Shown one piece after another: positions 1-9,552 of a DNA stretch of 64,000 nucleotides (positions are counted from its first letter, which is position 1; the number at the start of each line of letters is the position of its first letter). The translations under genes and the position numbers were made by a program. Under the pieces are notes generated by a model. That model ran no database searches. It saw nothing but the letters and a program-made list of their open reading frames with translations, and was not told the DNA's origin. Source of the stretch: an uncultured Alphaproteobacteria bacterium (GTDB taxonomy: Bacteria; Pseudomonadota; Alphaproteobacteria; Thalassobaculales; Thalassobaculaceae); assembly GCA_937776645.1 (NCBI GenBank), contig CALMRI010000045.1:1-64000 (forward strand), given 5' to 3'.

Positions 1-197
1 CTCAGCATGCCGTCGATATCGTCGGACTGCATGCCGGCATCCTGCATCGCATTAGAGATCGCCCAAGTGGCGAGAGAGCGCGTCGACTCTTCGGAGCCAC
101 GCCGGTAGCTGGTCTCACCAACTCCGCAAATCGCATATTTTCCACGCAGAAACTTTGCCGAACTGGCGTCATGATCGGAAACGCTGGACAGTGACAT
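1..197 (-). CDS. Thiolase / acetyl-CoA acetyltransferase-like protein, N-terminal part only
   Basis: The gene runs off the left edge, so only about 65 residues are visible. It starts at an ATG whose complement lies at 195-197. The peptide has the opening of the SCP-x/lipid-transfer type thiolases: a short leader, then the strand AICGVGETSYRRG and a helix ending SDDIDGML. These proteins cleave or condense acyl-CoA thioesters, but many homologues in catabolic clusters have no proven substrate and lack full thiolase catalytic residues. The catalytic part is outside the window, so activity cannot be judged. It is divergent from the amidase-like gene to its right and probably shares the promoter region between them. 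The family call rests on the N-terminus alone. Confidence 0.7.
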   Translation of the reverse strand, partial: MSLSSVSDHDASSAKFLRGKYAICGVGETSYRRGSEESTRSLATWAISNAMQDAGMQSDDIDGML

Positions 198-337
198 CCG
201 CTTGCCTCCCCCTATTTATCGAGCCTTATTTCTACCTCAGCGGGGAAAGCCTAGCCTGGGAAATCGCTATGGGGGAGAAATCAGATGTGTTCTCCGGCAT
301 TATCACGGGTGTGGAGCCGTTGTAGGGAGAACAAACC

Positions 338-2547
338 ATGCTGCCATTGACCGGATACACCGACCGATTGTCCGCACGCCCGGCGGGCGCATCGCCTTCA
401 AAATCAGCAGCACCTTTGAAGAGGCCTACCAGGTCGATGTGGTGCGGATCATTCATGGTGACCCAAATCCCGACGGCCCCGGTATCAAGCTGCGACCGGT
501 CGAGGCGGATATCGCCGGCCCCCATCCCTCGCGGTTCCAGCCGGTGCATCTTGGTTCCTACGCCCAGATCGCCGATAATCCGGCCTTGCATGGGTTGACC
601 TCGTTCAGCGTCGGCGCGGTGATCTGGCCGACCCTACCATCGAAGGGACCGGTGGCGGTGATCTCGAAATGGGACCACCAGAGCGGCGCTGGTTTCTCGC
701 TGGAGATCGGGCCGGAGGGCGCGGCGGTGACCCTTGGTCGCGGGATCGGCGGCGGCGAGAGCGATGACGCGGTCTCGATCATCGTCGGCAAGCCGATGCG
801 CCGGCATGCCTGGTATCGGATCTGCGCCCGTTATGACGCCGCCACCATGATCCTTTCGGTGCACCAGGAGCCCTTGGTGCCGCAAATGATGTCGGACGAT
901 GCTGGCGCTGCAACGACGACACTCGATACGGACCCGGTTCTCGATACCACGGGCGATCTCCTGATCGCGGCGCGGCAAGAGCGCGAGATCTCGCGCCACT
1001 TCAATGGCAAGATCGAAAACCCGTTCCTATTGTCGGGCGCTGACCCCGCCGATGTTCAGCGCCTGTTTGATGGCAACCGGCCGGAGAGCCTCCTCGCCGC
1101 CTGGGATTTCAGTCGTGACATCTCGTCGATGACGGTTTGCGATAGCGGACCACACCGCATGGTTGGCGCTTTGGTCAACCTGCCTGCCCGGGCGGTGACC
1201 GGCTCGAATTGGGACGGCGCCGAGATGCGCTTCGTCCATGCGCCCTCGCAATATGCCGCCATCCATTTTCATGACGACGACCTCTACGATTGCGGCTGGG
1301 AGGATGATTTCGTCTTCCGGATCCCCGAAGACATGGCGAGTGGGATCTACGGATGCCGGTTGCGCTGCCAACACGCCGAAGATGTGATCCCGTTTTACGT
1401 CCGGCCTCATAAAGGCAAACCGACCAGCAATGCGGTCTTCCTGGCCTCGACCTTCACCTACCAGATTTACGCCAACCATGCGCGCGAGGCCACCGACCAC
1501 AAATTCCGCGAGCGCGGGCGGCTTTGGGGCGCGGCGCAAAACCTGCCGGATGACCATTCCGACTACGCGCACTCGACCTACAACCTGCACACTGACGGCA
1601 GCGGTGTTGGTTACTCGTCGCGACTGCGGCCGATCATGACCATGCGGCACAACTTCCTGACCTTCGACGATCCCTATGGCTCGGGCATGCGGCATTTTCC
1701 CGCCGACACCCATCTGATCGACTGGCTCGACGCGTTGGAGCACGACATTGACATCGTCACCGATGAAGACCTGGACGACGAGGGCGTGGAATTGCTGGCA
1801 CCCTACAAGGTGGTGCTAACCGGCTCCCATCCGGAGTATCACACCAAGGGAACCCTGGACGCGCTCACCACCTATACCCAGGAGCGCGGCGGGCGACTGA
1901 TGTATATGGGCGGCAACGGCTTTTACTGGCGGATCGCCAGGCACCCGGACCTGCCGGGGATTGTCGAGATCCGCCGGGCCGAGGGCGGCATCCGCGCCTG
2001 GGCCGCCGAGCCGGGGGAGTATTATAACGCCTTCGATGGCACCTATGGCGGCTTGTGGCGCCGAAATGGCCGCGCGCCACAGCTCTTGGCCGGGGTCGGT
2101 TTTTCATCCCAAGGCGCGTTCGAGGGTTCCTATTTTCGCCGAGGGGCGGGGGGCGATGATCCTCGGGCCGCCTGGATCCTAGAGGGCATCAATGAAGAGA
2201 TCCTCGGCAATTTCGGACTATCCGGTGGCGGCGCGGCCGGGTTCGAGCTGGACCGGGCCGACATCCGCCTCGGCACGCCGGAGCATGCGGTGGTGATCGC
2301 CTCGTCGGAGAACCACCAGCCGAGCTTTATTGCCGTGCTCGAGGATCAGCTCTCACAACGGAACACCGTGACCGGCGTGCCGCACAACCAGTTGATCCGC
2401 GCCGACATCACCTATTTCGAGACCCCGAAGGGTGGCGCCGTGTTCTCGGTCGGCTCGATCACCTTTTGTGGCAGCCTGTCACATCAGGATTATAAAAATA
2501 GCATCTCACGGATGATCGACAATGTGCTGCGCCGGTTTCGCGAGTAA
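338..2547 (+). CDS. N,N-dimethylformamidase large-subunit-like protein, one-base frameshift near the start
   Basis: Homologues hydrolyse the C-N bond of N-substituted formamides. The real start is probably the ATG at 338, preceded by AGGGAGA at 324-330. It opens MLPLTGYTDRLSARP, typical of the family, but runs out of frame at about 380-386. The rest of the protein (GGRIAFKISSTFEEAYQVD onward) is in the frame that is also open from 202. Restoring one base joins them into about 736 residues, close to the roughly 760 of known large subunits. An N-terminal lectin-like beta region is followed by a catalytic half carrying FTYQIYANH, HSTYNLH and GSHPEYH. These Tyr and Glu motifs are candidates for the Tyr-Tyr-Glu iron site reported for DMFase. 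No small-subunit gene is adjacent. Substrate is unknown. Confidence 0.85.
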
Positions 2548-2646
2548 CGGGCCGGCAGTGCGATCAGCCTCCTGATAGTTCCGCCGCCCCTCTACCCCCT
2601 CGGCTGATTCCACATGAAGATGCTGGGAACAGAGAGGGAATTACTC

Positions 2647-3432
2647 ATGGCGCTAACCGTGGAACGGATCGAGGTTGCCGGCGTTTCCGTAGACCTTGCG
2701 ACGATGGGGGCCGGGCCGCCGCTGTTATTTCTGCATGGCGGTTTTGGGCTCGCCGGGCATGAAGCCTGCTTGGAAAAGCTGGCAGAATCCTTCCAGGTCT
2801 TCGCCCCCACGTTACCGGGATTTGGCCATTCCGACCTGCCGCGGTCGTATAGCACCGTCGATGATCTTGCCTATTTCGGGCTCGATCTGGCGGCGCATCT
2901 GAATCTCAAGAATGCGGTGCTGGTCGGCGCCTGCTTTGGTGGATGGGTGGCCGCGGAGATGGCGATCCGATCGACCTCACGGTTCGGCCAGCTGGTGCTG
3001 ATCGACGCTTTAGGAGTGAAATTCGGCGATCGTTTGACTCGCGACATCACCGATATCCACGCCCTATACCAGGCGGACATCGCCAAAGCGCTGTACGCCG
3101 ATCCGACCCGAGGGCAGCGCGACGCCGCGTCAATGAGTGACGAGGGTCTGACCGCGATGGTTCGCGACAGCGAGGCGCTCGTCCTGTTCGGCTGGAAGCC
3201 CTACCTACACAACCCCAAGCTGACCAATTGGCTGCATCGGGTGGATATTCCGGCCCTGGTTCTTTGGGGTGAGCAAGACGGCATGGTTTCGACCGACTAT
3301 GGCCGAAAATATGCGGCGGCGATCCCGGGGGCACGGTTCGAAAGCGTCGGCGATGCCGGGCATTATCCGAGCCTTGAGCAACCCGATGCCGTCGCCGGGC
3401 ACATTAGCGCCTTCGCTGGCGCAAACACCTAA
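2647..3432 (+). CDS. Alpha/beta hydrolase with Cys in place of the nucleophile Ser
   Basis: A 261-residue alpha/beta-fold hydrolase. The oxyanion loop HGG is at residues 30-32, the nucleophile elbow is G-A-C-F-G at 94-98, and the acid and base are probably Asp211 (GEQDG) and His239 (DAGHY). The nucleophile position therefore holds Cys96 instead of Ser, as in dienelactone hydrolases and a few C-C or thioester hydrolases. The start at 2647 is preferred over an upstream in-frame ATG at 2614 because AGAGAGGGA at 2631-2639 sits at the right distance. It lies in a same-strand run with the DMFase-like gene, a flavin monooxygenase and an SDR, so it probably hydrolyses an intermediate of that pathway. 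The substrate cannot be inferred from sequence. Confidence 0.85.
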   Translation: MALTVERIEVAGVSVDLATMGAGPPLLFLHGGFGLAGHEACLEKLAESFQVFAPTLPGFGHSDLPRSYSTVDDLAYFGLDLAAHLNLKNAVLVGACFGGWVAAEMAIRSTSRFGQLVLIDALGVKFGDRLTRDITDIHALYQADIAKALYADPTRGQRDAASMSDEGLTAMVRDSEALVLFGWKPYLHNPKLTNWLHRVDIPALVLWGEQDGMVSTDYGRKYAAAIPGARFESVGDAGHYPSLEQPDAVAGHISAFAGANT

Positions 3433-3445
3433 AAGGAGAAGAGCA

Positions 3446-4669
3446 ATGAAAGTCTGGCATTTCTCCGAGATGGCCTATCCGCAAGCCTGGGATACCGGCT
3501 ACGAGATGGGTACTTTCCGGGTCAACGTCCCGAACAGCCATTACGACCCGAAACTTGGCGCCGACATCTATCATCGCCACTACGACGAATTTCAGCTTTG
3601 TGATGAACTCGGCATCAACATCATGCTGAACGAACATCACAGTACCCTCACCTGTTTGAATCCGGCGATCACCGTCTCCGCGTCGATCCTGGCCCGGATC
3701 ACCAAGAACGTACGTCTGCTACTGCTTGGTAACCCGATCGCCAACCGACCCGACCCGGTCCGGGTGGCCGAAGAAATGGCGATGATCGACGTGATTTCGC
3801 ACGGTCGGTTGGAGATGGGATTGGTTAAGGGCGCACCTTACGAAATCGCACCCGCTAACATGAACCCGGTCCGCCTGATGGACCGATTTTGGGAGGCCCA
3901 CGATCTTATCCTCAAAGCGATGAGCACCCATGACGGGCCCTTCAGTTGGGAAAGCGAGCACTATCACTATCGTCAGGTGAACATCTGGCCGCGACCGTGG
4001 CAAAGCCCGCATCCGCCGGTCTGGATCACCGCGTTGAGCCCGCATAGTGGCCGCGCCATTGCCGAGCGTCGGCATGTGGCCGCCGCGTTACTGTCCGGCG
4101 GGATCGCGTCGGGAATGTTCAACGCCTATCGGGAGCGCGCCGCCGAGCAGGGCTGGGCGGCGCCCAATGATCGCTTCGCCTATTGTGCCCTCGTCGGTGT
4201 CGGTAACACCGAGGAAGAGGGGCGTCGGCGCGCCGACAAGGTGGCAGGGTATGTCCGCACTTCGCCGATTGTCGCCGAGCCGTTCAAAAATCCGCCGGGC
4301 TATAATCCCACCCCAGTCAATGTGGCGGCGCTCAAGACGGGGCCGACCCAATCCGTCGCGCGGGTGCAGACCAAAGATGGCCGCACGGTCGACCCGACCA
4401 AAGCCACGGTGCAGGAGTTCATGGACGCTCGCACCGTGTTCGCCGGCACGCCGGATCAGGTCTTCGAGCAGATCAAAACCTTTAACCAGGAGGTCGGCGG
4501 CTTTGGCAACCTGATCATCATGGGCCAAGGCGGCACCCTGTCCTATGACGAGACCCGCGCCAATCTACAGCTCTTCGCCGACGAGGTCATGCCGCGACTT
4601 GGAGACCTCAAGATGCCGGAAAACCCCTATGGGGAGCAGGCCGAACGCAATGCCAGCGCCGCTCAATAG
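3446..4669 (+). CDS. LLM-class flavin-dependent monooxygenase (luciferase-like)
   Basis: A 407-residue bacterial-luciferase-family TIM barrel that would use reduced flavin and oxygen to oxidise an organic substrate. The N-terminus MKVWHFSEMAYP, the segment LNEHHSTLTC and RPDPVRVAEEMAMIDVISHGR are characteristic. The start at 3446 follows AAAAGGAGAAGAGCA, an excellent ribosome site, 14 bases after the hydrolase stop; longer in-frame starts lie inside the hydrolase gene and are rejected. A two-component partner, a flavin reductase, is not present in the window. The tight spacing with its neighbours points to one operon. The substrate is unknown; amine, ketone or heterocycle oxidation are all seen in this family. 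Confidence 0.88.
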   Translation: MKVWHFSEMAYPQAWDTGYEMGTFRVNVPNSHYDPKLGADIYHRHYDEFQLCDELGINIMLNEHHSTLTCLNPAITVSASILARITKNVRLLLLGNPIANRPDPVRVAEEMAMIDVISHGRLEMGLVKGAPYEIAPANMNPVRLMDRFWEAHDLILKAMSTHDGPFSWESEHYHYRQVNIWPRPWQSPHPPVWITALSPHSGRAIAERRHVAAALLSGGIASGMFNAYRERAAEQGWAAPNDRFAYCALVGVGNTEEEGRRRADKVAGYVRTSPIVAEPFKNPPGYNPTPVNVAALKTGPTQSVARVQTKDGRTVDPTKATVQEFMDARTVFAGTPDQVFEQIKTFNQEVGGFGNLIIMGQGGTLSYDETRANLQLFADEVMPRLGDLKMPENPYGEQAERNASAAQ

Positions 4670-4713
4670 GCCCGGCAATCCCCGATAGACGCGAGCCTCA
4701 AGGAGAGATCGCC

Positions 4714-5505
4714 ATGCGTGCACTCGTCACCGGAGCTAGTCCTGGAATTGGCGGTGCGACCTGCCGTAGACTGGTGGAGATGGCCAATGCTAAAGGCCAA
4801 AAAGCCCGGATCGCGGCCTGCGAGATCCGTGAGACCGACGCAGTCGTCGTGCTCGCCGGCGAACTGCGTAATGCCGGCGCCGAGGTAATTGTGCTGACCG
4901 GCGACCTCGGCGACACGGTCGCTCCGGGGCTGATGGTGGCCAAGGCGGTGGAAGCATTTGGTGGGCTGGACGCAGTTGTCAGCAATGCCGGAATCACCAG
5001 CCCGGCGCCGCTCAACATTCTTAATGTCGGGCAATGGGACAAGCTGATGGCGGTGAATACCCGGGCCACCCTACTGCTCGCCCAGGCCGCCTACCCAGCC
5101 TTGAAGGAGTCGAAGGGGGCGCTGGTCGCCGTCGCGTCGATGTCCGGCATGGGCGCGCACCCGAAGATGGGCGCCTATGGTCCGAGCAAGGCGGCCTTGA
5201 TCTCGCTTTGCCAGGTATTGGCCCAGGAATGGGCGGCCGACCGCATCAACGTAAACACCGTCTCGCCAGGCATGATCCGCACGCCGCTGACCCACAAGGT
5301 TTACGAGAATAACCAGATCGCCCGTGACCGGGCGGCTCTGGTTCCGTGGGGCAGGGTCGGAGAGCCGGAGGATATCGCTAACGTCATCGGCTTCCTGCTA
5401 TCGCGCGAGGCCGAGTATGTCACCGGCCAAAATATCCTCACGGATGGTGGTTTCGTCGATTCACTTTATGGCCATATTCCTGGGCTGCCCAAAAGCGAGG
5501 TATGA
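4714..5505 (+). CDS. Short-chain dehydrogenase/reductase
   Basis: A classical SDR of 263 residues that uses NAD(P)H to interconvert an alcohol and a carbonyl. Visible motifs are TGASPGIG at 6-13 (nucleotide binding), NAG at 91-93, a Ser in ASMSG near 142-144, and Tyr155/Lys159 in YGPSK. The start has AAGGAGAGA eight or so bases upstream. It is the last gene of the rightward run beginning with the DMFase-like gene and converges on the molybdenum hydroxylase genes. Its likely role is oxidation or reduction of a pathway intermediate; the substrate is not predictable. Confidence 0.88.
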   Translation: MRALVTGASPGIGGATCRRLVEMANAKGQKARIAACEIRETDAVVVLAGELRNAGAEVIVLTGDLGDTVAPGLMVAKAVEAFGGLDAVVSNAGITSPAPLNILNVGQWDKLMAVNTRATLLLAQAAYPALKESKGALVAVASMSGMGAHPKMGAYGPSKAALISLCQVLAQEWAADRINVNTVSPGMIRTPLTHKVYENNQIARDRAALVPWGRVGEPEDIANVIGFLLSREAEYVTGQNILTDGGFVDSLYGHIPGLPKSEV

Positions 5506-5545
5506 TTTCCGAACGATATAGACGCTGAGATCGGTAATGGCATGA

Positions 5546-7699
5546 TCAGTTCGACAGGGCCGCCGCTCGCAATGCGTCTGGCGTCAACGGTAACTGGCGG
5601 GGTCTGACCCCGGTCGATCGATGCACGGCATTGGCGATCGCCGCTCCGGTAGGACCGCATACCGCTTCACCGGCCCCCAGGAAGGCTGCATCCGGCTGGT
5701 CGAGCAGCACCGTTTCGATGTCCGGAATATTGTCGAAACCGATAATCGGATAGCTTTGCCAATCGCGCGATGTGATGCCGTCGGCCTGATAGGTAACCGC
5801 CTCGTACAGGGTCCAACTCGCGGCTTGGATGAACCCCCCTTCGAGTTGCGCGATGACGCCAGTCGGGTCGACCACCTGACCGGCATCGCCGGCAATCACC
5901 ACCCGTTTCAGATGAATTTTTGCTGTATCGTCGACCGCAAGCTCGACCGCGACGGCAACATAGGCCTTGGCATTCTTGTATTGCCCGAACGCCAGGCCGC
6001 GCCCGTGCCCCTCTGGGGCTTGGTCGAGGGGGCCGATGCGTGTCGCCACGGCTTCGATACAGGCACGGGCCCTGGGATCATCCAGATGTCGCAAACGCAG
6101 ATCCACCGGATCTTCGCCGGCCGCCGCAGCCAATTCGTCGATGAAAGACTCAAGCGCGAAGATATTGGCAAAGGCGCCGAGGGTACGGAGCGCCGAGGTC
6201 CGATGTGGCAATCCCCGCACCAAGTGCTTGATCAGCCGGGGTTCCTTGATCCGGTATAGGGGCTCAAGGTTGCGGTGGATGCCGCCGTGATGGGTGAGGT
6301 TTGGCGGTGGTGGGACAATGGTGGGTGTGTTCTCCAGAAATTGGGCGGGTAACAGTCGCGACGGTCCTAGACCGGCCACCCCGGGGCGCGGCCTTAGGAC
6401 ATGGGTGTCGCTAAAGGTCTCATGGCTCCACGCGGTGATCGTTCCATCCGCCGTGATACCACCGGAAAGCTCCATGACCATCGCCGGGCTATAGGGCTCC
6501 CAGGCGTGCTCATCCGCGCGGGTCCACTTCAATAGAATAGGCGTTCCCGGCATGGCGCGGGCGACCAGGGCCGCATCGACCGCCGCATCGTCGGCACCAT
6601 TGTGGCCATAGCAACCCGAGCCGGGCCGATGGTGCAGGCGTAGCTGTTCAATCGGCATCGAGAATAATTCAGCGAGACTGGCGCGCAAAAGATAGATGCC
6701 CTGGCTATGGGTCCAAATCTCAAGTCCGTCACTGCCGAATCGGGCCAAGGCCGCCGACGGGCCAATCGAGCCGTGCATGATATAGGGGCGTTCGTACCGC
6801 GCGGCGAGGCTAGCTTTTAGACCGGCGGGCCGGGCCGGCATTAGGGGGATCGGTCCGTCTACCGGCACCCCGTCGACCACGCGCATGCTGAGCCGCTCAT
6901 TACCGGTGAGTTGCTCGGTGATGTTCGTCGTGTCGAGTTCACGTGTGCTGGTCCAGCTTGCTGCGTCCGCCAAGGTTAGCGCGGCCTTGATCACGGCATG
7001 TTCATCACTGCCGGTGACGGCCAGAAAACTGCCATCGCGGACCACCGTGAAGCCGCGATTCGATAACTGTTCCAGTACTTTGGTATCCAACGAAGCCAGC
7101 CGAGCGTGAACATGCGGTGGGCGAACCGGGCGGGCATGAAGCATGCCCGCCATGTTCATATCGTGGACGAAGACATGGCGCCCCGTGACAATATCCGCAA
7201 GGTCAAGTGGCGGTGATGCACGGCCAATCAAGGTTGTCAGGGCGGCAGGCTTCACCGGCGCATTGATATCGATCGGGACCCCAAACGGCTTATCTCCTTG
7301 AAGCTCCCAATAGCTGGTGACTTGGTTGGTCGACCGGGCGGTAACGACGCCGTCCGAAACCTCAAGACCGCTGGGCTCGACATCCAGGGCGACCGCCGCC
7401 AATGCCAGCAGATGCGCTTTAGCGGTGGCCCCGGCCAAGCGAACGGCGTTTCCGGACTCTTCCATCGAGTTGCTACCGGAGGTCATGCCTTCGTCGGGAC
7501 CATCGATCGTGTCCGGTCGAAACATGACGATGCGACTCAGATCAATGTCGAGTTCCTCGGCCGCCAGGCGGGCGACGGCGGAGGATATTTTCTGCCCAAT
7601 ATCGACCTTACCCATGCGCACCAGAACGCGTCCGTCGGTGGTGATGGAAATCCAGGCATCGAGATCCGGATTCTTAGTCAAACTGAGGTTTTCGGCCAT
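5546..7699 (-). CDS. Molybdopterin-binding large subunit of a xanthine-dehydrogenase-family hydroxylase
   Basis: About 717 residues, resembling the beta subunit of isoquinoline 1-oxidoreductase and related two-subunit molybdenum hydroxylases that insert water-derived oxygen next to a ring nitrogen or into an aldehyde. The C-terminal motif GAGEAVCGPTG carries the conserved active-site Glu region. The start is placed at 7699 (MAENLSLTKNP), four bases after the small-subunit stop; the open frame extends further upstream but only into the small-subunit gene. No FAD subunit gene is adjacent, as in the IorAB type. A chaperone or cytochrome partner is not seen. The context with amide and flavin oxidase genes suggests N-heterocycle or amide catabolism, which is inference. 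Confidence 0.87.
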   Translation of the reverse strand: MAENLSLTKNPDLDAWISITTDGRVLVRMGKVDIGQKISSAVARLAAEELDIDLSRIVMFRPDTIDGPDEGMTSGSNSMEESGNAVRLAGATAKAHLLALAAVALDVEPSGLEVSDGVVTARSTNQVTSYWELQGDKPFGVPIDINAPVKPAALTTLIGRASPPLDLADIVTGRHVFVHDMNMAGMLHARPVRPPHVHARLASLDTKVLEQLSNRGFTVVRDGSFLAVTGSDEHAVIKAALTLADAASWTSTRELDTTNITEQLTGNERLSMRVVDGVPVDGPIPLMPARPAGLKASLAARYERPYIMHGSIGPSAALARFGSDGLEIWTHSQGIYLLRASLAELFSMPIEQLRLHHRPGSGCYGHNGADDAAVDAALVARAMPGTPILLKWTRADEHAWEPYSPAMVMELSGGITADGTITAWSHETFSDTHVLRPRPGVAGLGPSRLLPAQFLENTPTIVPPPPNLTHHGGIHRNLEPLYRIKEPRLIKHLVRGLPHRTSALRTLGAFANIFALESFIDELAAAAGEDPVDLRLRHLDDPRARACIEAVATRIGPLDQAPEGHGRGLAFGQYKNAKAYVAVAVELAVDDTAKIHLKRVVIAGDAGQVVDPTGVIAQLEGGFIQAASWTLYEAVTYQADGITSRDWQSYPIIGFDNIPDIETVLLDQPDAAFLGAGEAVCGPTGAAIANAVHRSTGVRPRQLPLTPDALRAAALSN

Positions 7700-7703
7700 G
7701 CTC

Positions 7704-8165
7704 TCAAACCTCCCGCCGCAGCCGGTCAATCGCCGCAAGGATTCGGGCATGCGACCCACAACGGCAAAGATGATCGGCCAGCGCGTCCTGGACCTGTGCG
7801 TCGTTAGGCTGCGGGATTTTCCGGAACAATCCGGTAACGGCAATGATCATCCCCGGCGTGCAATAGCCGCATTGCGCCGCGGTCTCGGCAACGAAAGCCC
7901 GTTGAACGGAGCTCAAGCCACCTTCACCGGCTAATCCCTCGATGGTGACGATATCTTTGTTCTGGAACTCCGAGGCTGCCGCAACACAGCTCAGTCGACT
8001 TTCCCCATCCACCAGAACCGCGCAGGCCCCGCATTGTTCCAGGCCACAGCCGAGCTTTCCGCCGGTCAGCCCCAACTGATTGCGCAACACCTGCAACAGC
8101 GGTGTATCGCTCTCCGCCGCTAAGTGGTGCGTGGCGCCGTTGATTTTGAGTGTCAGGCTTAGCAT
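7704..8165 (-). CDS. [2Fe-2S] small subunit of a molybdenum hydroxylase
   Basis: A 153-residue electron-transfer subunit with two [2Fe-2S] clusters. The plant-type ferredoxin cluster is bound by Cys40, Cys45, Cys48 and Cys60; the second cluster by Cys99, Cys102, Cys134 and Cys136, in the helical domain (CGYCTPG and CRCG). All eight ligands are present, so it should be functional. It is cotranscribed with the large subunit, which starts four bases after this stop. Electrons from substrate hydroxylation would pass through it to an acceptor not encoded here. The closest family members are IorA- and CoxS-type proteins. Confidence 0.93.
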   Translation of the reverse strand: MLSLTLKINGATHHLAAESDTPLLQVLRNQLGLTGGKLGCGLEQCGACAVLVDGESRLSCVAAASEFQNKDIVTIEGLAGEGGLSSVQRAFVAETAAQCGYCTPGMIIAVTGLFRKIPQPNDAQVQDALADHLCRCGSHARILAAIDRLRREV

Positions 8166-8352
8166 TGAGCAGGCTCCTTTGGGCCGCGTTTACCCAGCAT
8201 GGATTCCGATTCGCGGATCGAGACAAAATTCATGTCATAGTGGCGTGTTTTCAACCCCGGTGAAACGGCCTTGCTGATACTAATCGGAACAACACCCAGT
8301 GCGGGAACGACCAAAGAAGGGAGAGCCACCCGGTGGGAGCAGGTTCCGGACG

Positions 8353-9552
8353 ATGGGTATGGTAAGCCGGCACCGATCCGCGTGTATCATTGTGACCACC
8401 GCCTGTTTCTTGATGGCGACCTTTGCCTGGGGTGCGGTGTTTTACGGTCATAGCGTCTATATGGATGCGTTAACCCGTGACATGGGTTGGTCGACAGCGC
8501 TGGTCTCGACGGCGATCCTGGTGTTCTGGATTGCCAGCCTTCCCGGTACGATCGGTGTTGGCCTGCTGATTGATCACCGTGGCCCGGTCCCGGTCGTCAC
8601 AATCGGTGCGCTCTGTATAGGGCTGGGCCTGATCGCGCTTAGTCAGGTAACCCAAGCTTGGCAGATGTTCGCGGTCTACGCGATCCTGGGCTTCGGTTAT
8701 CCGGCTTTGGCGGCGGCGGCGATCAGTCCGACCCTCGCGCCCTGGTTTGATCGGGGATTTGGCGTCGCTCTTGGGGTCGCGCTGACCGGGGCTAGTTTTG
8801 GTGGGGCTTTGGTTCCCCTGATCCTGGTCTATTCAAGCGCGCGCAACGGATTCGAGGCGACGATGCTGGTGGCCGGCGCGACCGTGTTAGCGGTGCTGGC
8901 GCTGGTCGTCGTCGTCCTGGCCAGGCTCGGACGACCGGAGCCAATATCAACGGCAAGCCCGGCTGCGCCGGCGATGCCGGCAAAGATAATGCTGAGGGAC
9001 CCGCTATTCTGGCGCATTGCCGTGGCGGCGGCGCTTGGCCTGGGTGGCCAGGTCGGCTTCTTAGCTCATCAAATCCCCATCGTTTCCGTCCTTGCCAAAC
9101 CAGGCGCCGCGGCGGCAACCGTTACCGTGGTTGCGCTCGCCTCCGCCGTCGGGCGTCTGGTCGTCGCGCAGGCCAGTCGGGCCGTTCCTGCGACGCATTT
9201 GGCCGCCGGCAGTTATGCGCTGTTTGGGGTTGGCATGGCGGTGCTAGCCCTCGCCGACTCGTTTCTGGTCATTCAAGTCGGTTGCGCCATCGCCGGGCTG
9301 GTGGTCGGCCCCATCGTGCTCCTGCCACCAATCTTGGTGCGCCAGGCCTTCGGGACGGCCGGATTTGGTCGGACCTATGCGATGATCAACGTCGTAATGT
9401 ACGTGCTCGCGGCTCTAGCGCCCTGGATGGTCGGGATGCTTCGCGACCTGTCCGGCGACTATATCGGCGGGTTATGGATTCTGTTGTTGCTTGAGACCGC
9501 GGCGATCGCTCTCATTGTGAAGCCAATCCCAAACCGCTTGATCAATACTTGA
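8353..9552 (+). CDS. MFS transporter
   Basis: A 12-helix major facilitator of about 399 residues, similar to MFS proteins that often accompany catabolic gene clusters (for example oxalate/formate or aromatic-acid types). Hydrophobic segments alternate along its length and the first half contains FYGHSVYMDALTRDMGWS, typical of this subgroup. The open frame extends to a GTG at 8299, but the ATG at 8353 with GGGAG at 8335-8339 gives a more typical N-terminus; an ATG at 8359 is also possible. It is divergent from the molybdenum hydroxylase genes and probably imports their substrate or a related compound. Substrate is unknown. The 3' end overlaps the convergent gene by 11 bases. Confidence 0.85.
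   Translation: MGMVSRHRSACIIVTTACFLMATFAWGAVFYGHSVYMDALTRDMGWSTALVSTAILVFWIASLPGTIGVGLLIDHRGPVPVVTIGALCIGLGLIALSQVTQAWQMFAVYAILGFGYPALAAAAISPTLAPWFDRGFGVALGVALTGASFGGALVPLILVYSSARNGFEATMLVAGATVLAVLALVVVVLARLGRPEPISTASPAAPAMPAKIMLRDPLFWRIAVAAALGLGGQVGFLAHQIPIVSVLAKPGAAAATVTVVALASAVGRLVVAQASRAVPATHLAAGSYALFGVGMAVLALADSFLVIQVGCAIAGLVVGPIVLLPPILVRQAFGTAGFGRTYAMINVVMYVLAALAPWMVGMLRDLSGDYIGGLWILLLLETAAIALIVKPIPNRLINT

Noticed and set aside
202-337. N-terminal extension of the DMFase-like protein from a start at 202
   Set aside because: The first 60 residues have no family similarity, while the ATG at 338 has a strong ribosome site and the correct family start in another frame.
5621-7934. Long plus-strand frames across the molybdenum hydroxylase genes
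   Set aside because: They are antisense to well-supported genes with complete cofactor motifs.
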